Under the pieces are notes generated by a model that worked only from the letters and a program-made list of their open reading frames with translations, ran no database searches and had not been told where the DNA came from. Positions 1-7,592 of a stretch of DNA of 64,000 nucleotides are shown piece by piece (the first letter of the stretch is position 1; every line of letters starts with the position of its first letter). The position numbers and the translations under genes are program-made. This DNA comes from an uncultured Lachnospiraceae bacterium (GTDB lineage: Bacteria > Bacillota > Clostridia > Lachnospirales > Lachnospiraceae), in contig CAJOMN010000011.1 of NCBI GenBank assembly GCA_905235745.1, positions 50,081-114,080 of the forward strand, written 5' to 3'.

Positions 1-659
1 CAAGGGAGCTTCTGGAAGAGTGTTACGTTTCGGAAGGCTTTGCCGCGGAACATGATCTGTCGGATATATTCGGTTATGATCCCGATCCCGTTGTTGTATC
101 ATCTGCCGTATTTAACAAGATCTCCGATACCAGAAGTCCCCAGGGCATACTGTGCGTGTGCAGGCAGATAAAGGATACGGCGGAGGATTTTCTCGCAAGG
201 AATGCTCACGGTGATCTGAAGTTGCTGGTTCTGGAGAAGATACAGGATCCGGGAAATCTGGGGACCATGATCAGGACTGCCGAGGGAGCAGGCTTTGATG
301 CGGTCATTGCCGATGAGAATACAGTGGATGTATATAATCCGAAGGTCACAAGATCGACGATGGGTTCGCTGTTCAGGGTGCCTGTGCTTTACACGGATGA
401 TCTTGCCGCGACGGTTGATTCCCTCAAACGATCGTACGTTACGGTCTATGCCGCGCATTTAAACGGCAGCAGATCCTACAGGGATGCGGACTATGGAAGA
501 AGGGTCGCTTTTCTGATCGGAAATGAAGGCTCGGGGCTGTCGGATGAGATCACGGCGAAGGCGGATGAGCTTGTTACGATCCCCATGCACGGCAGGCTGG
601 AATCATTAAATGCAGCAGTCGCAGCGGCGCTGTTGATGTATAATATCTTGGAACTATAG
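1..659 (+). CDS. TrmH-family RNA 2'-O-methyltransferase (5' end outside window)
   Basis: The frame is open from base 3, so the gene starts before the window. It encodes the C-terminal part of a SpoU/TrmH methyltransferase that uses SAM to methylate a ribose 2'-OH in rRNA or tRNA. All three family motifs are visible: NPGNLGTMIRTAEGAGFD-like motif 1 (about base 250), IGNEGSGLS motif 2 (about 520) and IPMHGRLESLNAAVAAA motif 3 near the stop, which form the trefoil-knot cofactor site. Residues upstream would be the substrate-binding domain. The exact RNA target cannot be told from the catalytic domain. proC follows 75 bases downstream in the same direction. Confidence 0.9.
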   Translation, partial: RELLEECYVSEGFAAEHDLSDIFGYDPDPVVVSSAVFNKISDTRSPQGILCVCRQIKDTAEDFLARNAHGDLKLLVLEKIQDPGNLGTMIRTAEGAGFDAVIADENTVDVYNPKVTRSTMGSLFRVPVLYTDDLAATVDSLKRSYVTVYAAHLNGSRSYRDADYGRRVAFLIGNEGSGLSDEITAKADELVTIPMHGRLESLNAAVAAALLMYNILEL

Positions 660-734
660 ACATATGATCCGGTTCGGGCATAATTGGCGATGCAGCCTGT
701 TGAGCCGGTGGTTGGGATGATATAGGAGGCGTAT

Positions 735-1526
735 ATGAAACTTGGAGTTATCGGATTGGGAAACATGGCTACCGCAATGACGGGAGGCATTATCAAGGCA
801 GGATTGTTTGCTCCGGCGGATATTACGGGGTCGGATGCAAGCGCCGCCCAGAGAAAAACAGCTGCTGACAAGCTCGGGATCGGCACATGTGAGGATAATG
901 AGGAAACGGTAAGAAACAGTGACTATGTGATAATTGCCGTCAAACCTCAGGTGTATGCGGACGTACTCCCTCAGATAAAGTCCTCAATGAACGGGCAGGT
1001 TATTATCTCAATAGCTCCGGGTAAGACTATCTCATATCTGCAGGACAGTCTTGCAGAAGGGGCGAAGATAGTCCGCCTGATGCCCAACACCCCTGCTCTT
1101 GTGGGCGAGGGATGTACCGGAGTGTGCGGGAACGACAGAGTATCAGACGAGGAGTTTGATTTTGTGTTAAAAATGCTGTCCGGATTCGGGAAAGCATATG
1201 AAGTAAAGGAGAGCCAGATGGATGCGGTCGTGGCAGTATCCGGAAGCTCGCCGGCATATGTATTCATGCTGATAGACGCGATGGCAGACGGAGCCGTGGC
1301 CGAGGGACTCGACAGGGCGACTGCGATCAAAATGGCATCCCAGGCAGTTCTCGGAAGCGCGAAAATGGTTCTTGAGACCGGAGAGCATCCCGCGAAGCTT
1401 AAAGATATGGTCTGTTCGCCCCAAGGTACAACTATCGATGCCGTTGCGGTTCTCGAAGAAGCCGGTTTTCGTGGAGCCGTGATAGATGCGATGAGGGCAT
1501 GTGCCGAAAAATCGCGCAAAATTTGA
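735..1526 (+). CDS. proC: Pyrroline-5-carboxylate reductase
   Basis: This cytosolic enzyme performs the last step of proline synthesis, NAD(P)H-dependent reduction of pyrroline-5-carboxylate to proline. The N-terminus has the Rossmann motif GLGNMATAMTGG; VKPQ near residue 70, MPNTPALVGEG near 117, SGSSPAYVF near 165 and the C-terminal HPAKLKDMVCSPQGTTIDA signature are all present. Its 263 residues are the normal length. The start is set by ATAGGAGG six bases upstream of the ATG. The stop codon overlaps the -35 element of the next gene's promoter, so the following hydrolase is transcribed separately. Confidence 0.97.
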   Translation: MKLGVIGLGNMATAMTGGIIKAGLFAPADITGSDASAAQRKTAADKLGIGTCEDNEETVRNSDYVIIAVKPQVYADVLPQIKSSMNGQVIISIAPGKTISYLQDSLAEGAKIVRLMPNTPALVGEGCTGVCGNDRVSDEEFDFVLKMLSGFGKAYEVKESQMDAVVAVSGSSPAYVFMLIDAMADGAVAEGLDRATAIKMASQAVLGSAKMVLETGEHPAKLKDMVCSPQGTTIDAVAVLEEAGFRGAVIDAMRACAEKSRKI

Positions 1527-1551
1527 CATTCACACGAGTCTTTGATATAAT
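1523..1551 (+). promoter_or_regulatory. Sigma-A-type promoter for the SleB-like hydrolase
   Basis: TTGACA at 1523-1528 and TATAAT at 1546-1551 with a 17-base spacer are both consensus. The -35 box overlaps the proC stop codon, and the hydrolase ATG lies about 48 bases after the -10. Confidence 0.8.
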
Positions 1552-1598
1552 GCGAAAGCCAAGTATGTAATAAATTTGTAACATTTTTGGAGGAATGT

Positions 1599-2765
1599 AT
1601 GAAGAAACTTACATGGCCGGCTCTGGTGGCTGCGATAGCACTCATCGTTGCCGGAACATGGGGGAGTAGCATTACGGTGTCGGCGGCAGAGGCGCAGATG
1701 CGCATTGTGACTGCGGGGGCAGCCAGGGCAGCCGGGATCGAAAGATCAAAAGTTGTTGCATCGGGCAACACGATCAACATCGAAATAGTGGAAGATGAGT
1801 CAAAATCATCGGCAACGACCGCAACAAAGAAGGGAGAGGTTGCGGGAATACCATATGACAAGCTTGTCATGGCAAATGTCGATGAGGCTGTTAATGTAAG
1901 GGATTCCGCTTCCGAAGACGGAAAGCTTATCGGTAAGTTTTTCAAGGAATGCGGCGGTGAGATAATAGAAAAAGGAAACGGATGGACAAAGGTCAAAACA
2001 GGGGATCTTACGGGCTGGATCAAGAATGACTATCTCCTGTTTGGGGATGATGCGGTAAAGCTTGCCGAAAAGGTTGTTGAGAAGACGGCGACCTGTACTA
2101 CGGACTGCCTGAGAGTGCGTAAAAGCGCGGATCCCGACGGTACCGTACTTGATCTTCTTGCCAAGGGCGACAAGATCGGAGTCCTCGGAGAAGAGGGAGA
2201 CTGGACTAAGGTCGAGTTCTCGGACGGTCAGGAAGGCTATGTGTCATCCGAATATGTGACGATTGCGGATTCTCTCGGAAGCGGCAAGTCGATGGAAGTT
2301 ATCAGTGCCGAGGAGGAAGCCGTCAGGAAGGAAAAAGAAAAGGCAGCGGAAGCCGCTAGAAAGGCAGAAGTTGAAGCAGGGCGCACTACGGAAACAACCA
2401 AGACCAATACAGGCGCGGTTGCTGCCGATGTATCCGATCAGGTTCTGCTCGCAGCACTTATTCAGGCAGAGGGCGGCAACCAGCCGTATGAAGGACAGGT
2501 CTCCATCGGCACGGTAGTAATGAACCGGCTGAAGAGCGGCAGATACGGAAGCAGTATCTCGTCCGTTATATATGCAAAGGGTCAGTTCGGACCGGCCGGA
2601 AGCGGACAGGTTGCGCAGATCGCTGCAGCAGGACCCAAGGCATCATGTCTTCAGGCTGCGCAGGATGCGCTTAGCGGAGTCAGTTATATCGGTGGGGCAA
2701 CCCATTTTAGAAATATCAGATCCGGATACACGGGAATCGTGATCGGGTCACATGTTTTCTGGTAA
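1599..2765 (+). CDS. Secreted SH3-domain cell wall hydrolase, SleB type
   Basis: An exported peptidoglycan hydrolase. The signal peptide is MKKLTWPALVAAIALIVAG with a cut near VSAAEA. Two bacterial SH3 repeats follow (about residues 85-150 and 160-225; VNVRDSAS and LRVRKSAD openings), then an Ala/Glu/Lys-rich linker (235-265) and a C-terminal Hydrolase_2/SleB domain (about 275-388) containing LAALIQAEGGNQPYEGQ with the likely catalytic Glu, and VMNRL. I chose ATG 1599 rather than the in-frame TTG 1587 because TTGGAGG at 1587-1593 is the ribosome binding site. SleB enzymes act in spore germination, but SH3-SleB proteins also serve vegetative wall turnover, so the precise role is open. Confidence 0.88.
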   Translation: MKKLTWPALVAAIALIVAGTWGSSITVSAAEAQMRIVTAGAARAAGIERSKVVASGNTINIEIVEDESKSSATTATKKGEVAGIPYDKLVMANVDEAVNVRDSASEDGKLIGKFFKECGGEIIEKGNGWTKVKTGDLTGWIKNDYLLFGDDAVKLAEKVVEKTATCTTDCLRVRKSADPDGTVLDLLAKGDKIGVLGEEGDWTKVEFSDGQEGYVSSEYVTIADSLGSGKSMEVISAEEEAVRKEKEKAAEAARKAEVEAGRTTETTKTNTGAVAADVSDQVLLAALIQAEGGNQPYEGQVSIGTVVMNRLKSGRYGSSISSVIYAKGQFGPAGSGQVAQIAAAGPKASCLQAAQDALSGVSYIGGATHFRNIRSGYTGIVIGSHVFW

Positions 2766-2828
2766 ATGCAACGGTCTTTGCCGGCGCAGAAAGAGTGGCG
2801 CCTGAGCGGATCAGATAAGGAGATTATT

Positions 2829-3542
2829 GTGAAACTATTTAGAAGGATTACAGCGCTTGCGTGCATAATGGCGTGCCTTGTTGTCACACCGGTGTTTGCA
2901 ACGGAAGCAGACTATTATGACATAGGATTCATGAATTTTAATGGGGTATATGTTAACCGTCTGGGACAGCCGTTATCGAACGTTACGGCAAGAGGTATAG
3001 ACGTATCCTCATATCAGGGCGTGATCAACTGGGCGGAGGTTGCAACGGATGATGTAAGCTTTGCATTTATCAGGTGCGGCACGACCAATACGGGCGTTGA
3101 CAAGATGTTTGAAGCAAACGCAACGGGTGCGGCCGCAAACGGGATTCCCTTCGGTCTGTACTACAGGACATATGCGCCCAATGAAGAGATAGCAAGACTC
3201 GAGGCACAATATACTGTCATGTGTGCTCAGAACTACGGCGCAACGCTTCCGCTTGTAATTGATGTAGAGGGCAGCACTCTTGCGGCACTGGGGACGGCAC
3301 AGCTTCAGAAGAATATCGAGGCGTTCAGTGACGTTGTAAGGGCAGCGGGCTACACCCCGATGGTATATTCGTCCAAGAGCTTTATGAGCACGTATATCAA
3401 ATCATGCTCATGTGATAAGTGGATTGCGCAGTACGGAGACAATTTCACATATGCAGGCGGCGCAAAGTACTGGCAGTGTTCCAGCCACGGATGGGTTAAG
3501 GGAATCGAAGGACGTGTCGATATAGATTTCAGACTGAATTAG
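2829..3542 (+). CDS. Secreted GH25 muramidase (lysozyme)
   Basis: Glycoside hydrolase family 25, expected to cleave MurNAc-GlcNAc bonds of peptidoglycan. A signal peptide of about 23 residues (LFRRITALACIMACLVVTPVFA) is followed by the family opening RGIDVSSYQGVINW (catalytic-site Asp), FAFIRCG, and LVIDVEG with the DxE catalytic pair. GTG 2829 is the best start: AAGGAG lies seven bases before it, and the signal peptide then begins directly. It is 237 residues, a bare catalytic domain with no wall-binding repeats. It sits 63 bases after the SleB-type gene in the same direction, suggesting a small wall-remodelling unit. Confidence 0.88.
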   Translation: MKLFRRITALACIMACLVVTPVFATEADYYDIGFMNFNGVYVNRLGQPLSNVTARGIDVSSYQGVINWAEVATDDVSFAFIRCGTTNTGVDKMFEANATGAAANGIPFGLYYRTYAPNEEIARLEAQYTVMCAQNYGATLPLVIDVEGSTLAALGTAQLQKNIEAFSDVVRAAGYTPMVYSSKSFMSTYIKSCSCDKWIAQYGDNFTYAGGAKYWQCSSHGWVKGIEGRVDIDFRLN

Positions 3543-3576
3543 TCAGCTGGCAAGAGCAGAACAAGAGACATTTTAC

Positions 3577-3605
3577 TTGCAATAGCAAGAGCGTTCGTGT
3601 ATAAT
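3577..3605 (+). promoter_or_regulatory. Promoter of tRNA-Gln
   Basis: TTGCAA (3577-3582), 17-base spacer, TATAAT (3600-3605), ending 27 bases before the mature tRNA. Confidence 0.7.
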
Positions 3606-3632
3606 AATTTCCGTTGCGACAGCAACGGATAT

Positions 3633-3704
3633 AGGGCTATCGCCAAACGGTAAGGCAACGGACTCTGACTCCGTCATGTGAAGGTTCGAATCCTTCTAGC
3701 CCTG
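3633..3704 (+). tRNA. tRNA-Gln (anticodon CUG)
   Basis: A complete 72-base cloverleaf. Acceptor arms AGGGCTA/TAGCCCT pair fully with G as discriminator base. The anticodon stem ACGGA/TCCGT encloses loop CTCTGAC, giving anticodon CTG, which reads CAG. The T loop is GGTTCGAATCC. CCA is not encoded. Its 3' 45 bases are the integration target of the adjacent element, which restores the gene, so the tRNA remains functional after integration. Confidence 0.95.
3660..3704 (+). repeat. attL core: 45-bp tRNA-Gln 3' end, direct repeat of 16254-16298
   Basis: The last 45 bases of the tRNA, from the anticodon stem to the discriminator, recur without mismatch at 16254-16298. A tyrosine integrase lies between them. 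This is the standard footprint of tRNA-targeted integration, so this copy is the left attachment site. A diverged third copy is at 17563-17607. Confidence 0.9.
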
Positions 3705-3710
3705 CGAAGA

Positions 3711-3736
3711 GGAACCGGTCATCCGGTTCCTTTTTT
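3711..3736 (+). terminator. Intrinsic terminator of tRNA-Gln
   Basis: GGAACCGG-TCAT-CCGGTTCC stem-loop (3711-3730) followed by six T. Versions of this terminator also follow the other tRNA copies at 16305 and 17614. Confidence 0.85.
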
Positions 3737-3871
3737 GATGCCACAAAGCCAGTGTTTATGCGATTTTCGGAGATTGGTAAAAAACAACCTCCTGACTTTT
3801 ACTGATTGATTCTGACAGTAAAAATCAGGAAGTTTTTTCTGAAATAAAGGTCAAAATAGGTAACTTTTCTG

Positions 3872-3896
3872 ATCGATAGGTAACTTTACAGGTAAC
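3872..3896 (+). repeat. Left arm-type repeat of element A
   Basis: 25 bases beginning ATCGATAGGTAAC and containing two GGTAAC cores are identical, and in the same orientation, to 16167-16191 just inside the right end. A further AATAGGTAACTTTT lies at 3855-3868. Repeats subterminal to both att sites fit the arm-binding sites of the integrase's N-terminal domain. Function is inferred. Confidence 0.6.
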
Positions 3897-3910
3897 TTTT
3901 CGATTCCGGA

Positions 3911-4393
3911 TTACCATCCCTTTATCTGTTTGATCTGTTCAGCGCGTTCGGGGTCCTTGTGGTACTGAAGCTTGAATTTGATCGTTTCCACTATCTCTTT
4001 TCGGGATTCATCATCAAGCTGATAGAATGAGGTGAGAAGATTGTCCACGTCAGGCATGCTGTTCTTGCCATATAGGTGCATTAAGGGATAGAGAGAGTAC
4101 TTTATATAGGTCTTTACCCTTGAGGCATCCAGGCTGCCTTTAAGGCCGTCAGGGAGGGTAGGATATATCTCTTCTTCCTTGATCTCCCCGGAAAACGGCA
4201 TAGCTGAACATATCTCATTAACATCGATCTCCAGTTCGTTTGCAAGTCTCAAGGCATAATCAAACCGGATATTTGAATCCTTCTGAATAATGGAATAAAG
4301 CGTTGTAGCGCTTATTCCGGTCGCTTTTGCTATTCTGCGGACATTTGTACCCTTGGCATCCAGATACTCTTTTAATTTGATCCCATCGCCCAT
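3911..4393 (-). CDS. XRE-family repressor of the integrative element
   Basis: A 160-residue cytoplasmic DNA-binding protein. The N-terminal helix-turn-helix covers about residues 5-60 (RRIAKATGISATTLYSIIQ), and the C-terminal hundred residues are not recognised. It is transcribed away from the excisionase/integrase genes, with three TACGA-AAA-TCGTA-type palindromes in the shared intergenic region, the arrangement of a lysogeny-type repressor controlling itself and int/xis. The start is supported by AAAGGAG six bases upstream on the minus strand. Confidence 0.85.
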   Translation of the reverse strand: MGDGIKLKEYLDAKGTNVRRIAKATGISATTLYSIIQKDSNIRFDYALRLANELEIDVNEICSAMPFSGEIKEEEIYPTLPDGLKGSLDASRVKTYIKYSLYPLMHLYGKNSMPDVDNLLTSFYQLDDESRKEIVETIKFKLQYHKDPERAEQIKQIKGW

Positions 4394-4421
4394 AATTCAC
4401 TCCTTTAGTAAACAACTCATA

Positions 4422-4572
4422 TACGAAAATTGTAAATCTGTAACAAATCATAGCACACAAATTACAATAAAACAAGGCATTTCTAACAAATATACGAAAA
4501 TCGTAAAATATCCACCTACGAAGTATTGACAAGTATAAAACAGGCTGTTATATTAAAAGTACGAAAATCGTA
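4422..4572. promoter_or_regulatory. Three repressor operators around the xis/int promoter
   Basis: The 13-base near-palindrome TACGAAAATCGTA occurs at 4493-4505 and 4560-4572, with a one-base variant (TACGAAAATTGTA) at 4422-4434. The arms TACGA/TCGTA are perfectly inverted. One copy lies beside the repressor start, one upstream and one just downstream of the rightward promoter, so occupancy could shut both directions. The likely ligand is the adjacent XRE protein. Confidence 0.7.
4526..4554 (+). promoter_or_regulatory. Promoter of the xis-int operon
   Basis: TTGACA at 4526-4531, 17-base spacer, TATATT at 4549-4554. An operator palindrome begins six bases after the -10, where a bound repressor would block initiation. 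Confidence 0.75.
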
Positions 4573-4639
4573 AATGTGATAATTACGAAACAGAAATACC
4601 AAGAGGTTTTCGGAATAAAAAAGAAAGGAGGTAAACAGG

Positions 4640-4849
4640 ATGGAAACGATCAATATTCCGGAAAGCGAGATCAGGATGCTGACAGTAAAGGAACTGTGCA
4701 GAGTTCTCCGTATCGGAAGGGACAAGGGATACGCGCTGATGAAGTCTACCGGATTTCCGTCGGTAGTCATCGGCAAAAGATACTTCGTCTCAACCAGAGC
4801 ACTCGATGACTGGCTCAAGAGATATGAGTACAAGAGATATGCAGTCTGA
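4640..4849 (+). CDS. Excisionase / HTH directionality factor
   Basis: A 69-residue protein of the excisionase (MerR-like winged helix) type: LTVKELCRVLRIGRDKGYALM is the recognition helix region and VIGKRYFVSTRALDDWL the wing that closes such domains. It would bend the element ends and bias the integrase towards excision. A very strong AAAGGAGG precedes the ATG, and it is the first gene after the operator-controlled promoter, 72 bases before the integrase gene. Confidence 0.85.
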   Translation: METINIPESEIRMLTVKELCRVLRIGRDKGYALMKSTGFPSVVIGKRYFVSTRALDDWLKRYEYKRYAV

Positions 4850-4921
4850 TAGAGCAAAGTAAAAAAAGGGCAGTAAAGAAATGCAAAAGGTATCAAATCA
4901 AAAAAGAAAGGGGGTGAGGAA

Positions 4922-6190
4922 ATGGAGAAAACTTCAAAAAGGAACGCCAAAGGACAGGGCTGCTTCATAAAGTGCGAAGATGGCGGAATCAAGTACAGGA
5001 AGGGTGTAGGAAGTGCACCTAACGGAAAGAGAAAGGTACTGGTTGTCAAAGCGGCTACCAAGGCTGCCTGCATAAAGAAAATGAAGGAAAAGGAAGAAGA
5101 GTGGAACCGTAGGAGACAGGCACTCAGCATCAGCAAGGCAAATACCGTTGAGGAACTGTGCTCAAGACATCTGCAGTTTCAGATGCAGAACAACGAACTC
5201 AAGCCCAAATCCGTGGACCGAAGAGAAGGTACTATCGTAAACCAGATCGGTAAATACGGACTTGGGCACATGCAGGTTGCATCGGTCACACCGGCTGACA
5301 TAGAGAATCATATTGCCGGACTGATCAAAAAAGACCTGTCAACATCGTCCATAGAAAAAGCACTGGATGTCCTGAATGCGGCCTATGAATGGGCGGTGGC
5401 CCGGGGAGAACTTGAGACCAATCCGGTCCTGCAGATAAAAAGAACAATAAAGCGACGACTGGCAAAACTTGAGCAGAAGAATGAGTATGACGCGGATGTG
5501 ATCATACTGTCGGAAGAGGAAGAACAAAAGTTTCTGACAGAGTGTCTCAGGAAGAATGTTAATAACGGGGAATACAAGTATTCGGGAGGACTCTATGGAA
5601 GACTTCTGCTCCACACCGGGATGAGAGTCGGAGAACTGATAAGCCTCAAATGGAAAGATTACGATGAAAACAGCGGAACACTTACGATCAACAAAAGTAC
5701 ATCCGTGATAAAGAATCGTAACAAAAAAACCGGTGAGAACAATTATATCTCGGTTCAGGGTTCCACCAAAAATCAGAAGGCAAGGGTCATAGGACTGTCG
5801 GATGAAGCGATACTTGATCTCAAACTGATAAGAGGATACAGACCGGGAAGGGATGACGAACTTATCTGCCGGACCAGGACGGGAGAGGCTTATACCGGAA
5901 CCAAAATGGCACACTGTATGGAAACAATATACAGCAAGCTCGGATCGGAAACAAAGATAAGCGGACTGCACATTCTCCGCAGGACATTTGCGACAAGAAT
6001 GTATGAGAACGGTGCCGGTGTCAAAGAAATCGCGGCTTATATCGGGGATCTTGAATCAACCACGATGCAGTACTATATCGCGGCAAGAAAGAAGATAAAG
6101 ATCAAGGATAAGCTGAACCAGTACGTGCCATTGCCGGGGAAGAAAAGAGAAAACGTCCCTGATGCGAACAAGGACGTTTCTCTAAGATAA
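4922..6190 (+). CDS. int: Tyrosine recombinase integrase (Tn916/ICE type)
   Basis: This 422-residue enzyme integrates and excises the element at tRNA-Gln. An N-terminal arm-binding domain (first ~60 residues, KGQGCFIKCEDGGIKYRKG) is followed by a SAM-like core-binding domain (~75-170) and the catalytic domain (~190-400). Visible catalytic residues are Arg in HTGMRVGEL (~234), the HxxR box in LHILRRTFATRM (~347-352) and the nucleophile Tyr in TTMQYYIAA (~384). GGGGGTGAGG precedes the ATG. Arm-type repeats at 3872 and 16167 and the 45-bp core at 3660/16254 are its probable substrates. Confidence 0.95.
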   Translation: MEKTSKRNAKGQGCFIKCEDGGIKYRKGVGSAPNGKRKVLVVKAATKAACIKKMKEKEEEWNRRRQALSISKANTVEELCSRHLQFQMQNNELKPKSVDRREGTIVNQIGKYGLGHMQVASVTPADIENHIAGLIKKDLSTSSIEKALDVLNAAYEWAVARGELETNPVLQIKRTIKRRLAKLEQKNEYDADVIILSEEEEQKFLTECLRKNVNNGEYKYSGGLYGRLLLHTGMRVGELISLKWKDYDENSGTLTINKSTSVIKNRNKKTGENNYISVQGSTKNQKARVIGLSDEAILDLKLIRGYRPGRDDELICRTRTGEAYTGTKMAHCMETIYSKLGSETKISGLHILRRTFATRMYENGAGVKEIAAYIGDLESTTMQYYIAARKKIKIKDKLNQYVPLPGKKRENVPDANKDVSLR

Positions 6191-6263
6191 GAAGGACAAC
6201 GCCTTTCCTATCTGCGTATATCAAGAGTATAGCAAAGGCGTTTCCCTTACTAAATGAAAGGAG

Positions 6264-6773
6264 GTGAGAAAGACGGTTATTAAGAACAAAACAAAGGGAA
6301 ACTTCGTTATGGTCTCAAAAGAAATACTGAAGGACAGTCGCCTTAAGCTGCGCGAAAGGGGACTCCTGATCACGCTGTTATCGTTGAAGGATGATTGGGA
6401 TTTTTCAATAAGGGGACTGGCAGCAATACTTCCTGATGGTCGCGATGCTATAGACAAGAGTTTTAAGAAGCTGATCGAGCTGGGATACGTGTCGATAAAA
6501 CCGGTTAGAGGAGAAAACGGGACTTTTGCAGGGAATGATGTCGAAATATTTGAAATACTGGCATCCGCACCGATTACTGAAAATCCGGACACGGTTATTC
6601 CATATACGGGAAGACCGGATGCGGGAAAAACGTCCCAATATAAGAATAAGAAATATAAAGATATTAAAGAATATAAAAATAAAAAAAGGCAGTGTGTCAA
6701 CAGCTTCAGTCAGTTCAATCAGAGGACTTATGACTATGATGCTTTGCAAAGGGAAGCGTTGGGATTTTCATAG
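6264..6773 (+). CDS. Replisome-organiser-like helix-turn-helix protein of the element
   Basis: About 169 residues. The N-terminal half matches the winged-helix domain of phage and ICE replication organisers (FVMVSKEILKDSRLKLRERGLLITLLSLKDDWDFS). A Lys-rich linker follows, then the C-terminal peptide FNQRTYDYDALQREAL, which resembles the end of the chromosomal DnaD protein in this window (FKEREYDYDALMKDMM). This suggests it recruits a helicase loader or SSB-like partner for element replication. The start is uncertain: GTG 6264 lies inside the AAAGGAGGTGAG site, so initiation may be a few codons later (ATT 6276 or ATG 6309). Confidence 0.7.
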   Translation: MRKTVIKNKTKGNFVMVSKEILKDSRLKLRERGLLITLLSLKDDWDFSIRGLAAILPDGRDAIDKSFKKLIELGYVSIKPVRGENGTFAGNDVEIFEILASAPITENPDTVIPYTGRPDAGKTSQYKNKKYKDIKEYKNKKRQCVNSFSQFNQRTYDYDALQREALGFS

Positions 6774-6810
6774 TTTCCTGATCTTTCCTTTTTCAAGAAG
6801 AGCAAGCATC

Positions 6811-6859
6811 GCCAAATGGTACCATTTTGCTGAAAAACTGCCCTTGGGGATAACCCCAA
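6811..6859. other. Possible oriT: two inverted repeats upstream of mobC-like gene
   Basis: A 14-base perfect palindrome AAATGGTACCATTT (6814-6827) and a stem-loop TTGGGG-ATAA-CCCCAA (6844-6859) lie in the short gap before the MobC-like gene. Relaxosome accessory genes commonly neighbour oriT, which has such repeats. No nic motif was recognised, so this is a candidate only. Confidence 0.35.
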
Positions 6860-6893
6860 ACCCTATTTTTTTACCAGAGGAGAAAATCATAAT

Positions 6894-7235
6894 ATGGAAA
6901 ATCTATCCAGATCAATACAGGTTAAGTTCCGCGTAAATGCCCTTGAACGAGAAAAGATCAGGGACAGAATGAAGGAATGTAATATCAGAAACCTGGGACG
7001 ATATTTAAGGAATATGGCTATCAACGGATGCATTATCAAACCCGATTATACCGAGATCAAGAGGATGAATTGTGAACTTCATAAGATAGGAGTGAACATC
7101 AATCAGGTTGCCAAGAAGGCGAATGAGACCGGCAGCATCTATGCCGAGGATTTGAGATTGTTACAGGAGATGATGGATACAATATGGCAATTGCAGAGAT
7201 ATATTCTATCCGAAGAACCTATACCGGGAGCATAG
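6894..7235 (+). CDS. MobC-like mobilisation/relaxosome accessory protein
   Basis: A 113-residue protein with an N-terminal ribbon-helix-helix-like segment (SIQVKFRVNALEREKIRDRM) and the family hallmark NCELHKIGVNINQVAKKANETG. Such proteins bind oriT and assist the relaxase in mobilisable plasmids and IMEs. GAGGAG precedes the ATG. A relaxase gene would be expected directly downstream, but the next gene is a response regulator, so the mobilisation module appears truncated, or the element relies on a relaxase in trans. Confidence 0.75.
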   Translation: MENLSRSIQVKFRVNALEREKIRDRMKECNIRNLGRYLRNMAINGCIIKPDYTEIKRMNCELHKIGVNINQVAKKANETGSIYAEDLRLLQEMMDTIWQLQRYILSEEPIPGA

Positions 7236-7378
7236 TTTTGGCATAAGTTATAATTCGGATTTGGATAAAAATAGGTAACGCCGATAAATGAAAAATCGAA
7301 AAACAGCTGTAATTCAGCTCCGAGCAAAAGCGAGGTTCAGGGGAATTGGGGAGTTCCCCAACAAGCAGCAAACAGGTG

Positions 7379-7488
7379 TCGCGATATCGCGATGCACTGC
7401 TTGCGAATATGCATTCGGTGGCCACCGATGCCCTGCTTGCGAATATGCATTCGGTGGCCACCGATGCCCTGCTTGCGAAGAATATGCA
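7379..7488. repeat. 36-bp tandem repeat with palindromic segments
   Basis: Two adjacent 36-base units (7396-7431 and 7432-7467, one mismatch at the first base) and a third partial, diverged unit to about 7488. Each unit contains GGTGGCCACC, a perfect palindrome. A 14-base palindrome TCGCGATATCGCGA (7379-7392) directly precedes them. There are no spacers, so it is not a CRISPR. The array sits in the 357-base gap before the two-component operon. Confidence 0.75.
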
Positions 7489-7517
7489 ATTCACGTCGAA
7501 AAAAGTGCGTTTCATGT
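7489..7517 (+). promoter_or_regulatory. LytTR operator 1, upstream of the two-component operon
   Basis: Half-sites ATTCACGT (7489-7496) and TTTCATGT (7510-7517) are in direct orientation 21 bases apart, the two-turn spacing used by LytTR dimers. A possible -10, TATACT, is at 7562-7567 with no good -35, as expected for an activator-dependent promoter. Suggests autoregulation of the operon. Confidence 0.65.
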
Positions 7518-7592
7518 AATGTGTATTATTTTTCGCCTGCATAATCCGATAGATCAGGTGGTATACTGAGGCCATAGGAGTTAATCTATGCC

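Noticed and set aside
971..2023. 350-codon minus-strand frame
   Set aside because: Lies opposite proC and the SleB-like gene; no recognisable motif.
4576..4809. 77-codon frame overlapping the excisionase gene
   Set aside because: Different frame, begins in the operator region, no motif; the excisionase frame has an ideal ribosome site.
6526..6936. 136-codon frame overlapping the replisome-organiser and mobC-like genes
   Set aside because: Out of frame with two better supported genes and no ribosome site.
7396..7488. Possible CRISPR array
   Set aside because: Units abut directly with no spacers and there are no cas genes in the window.
7288..7569. 93-codon plus-strand frame and the opposite 118-codon minus-strand frame across the tandem repeats
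   Set aside because: Both translate the 36-bp repeats into repeated peptides, lack ribosome sites and run into the LytTR operator; treated as noncoding repeat sequence.
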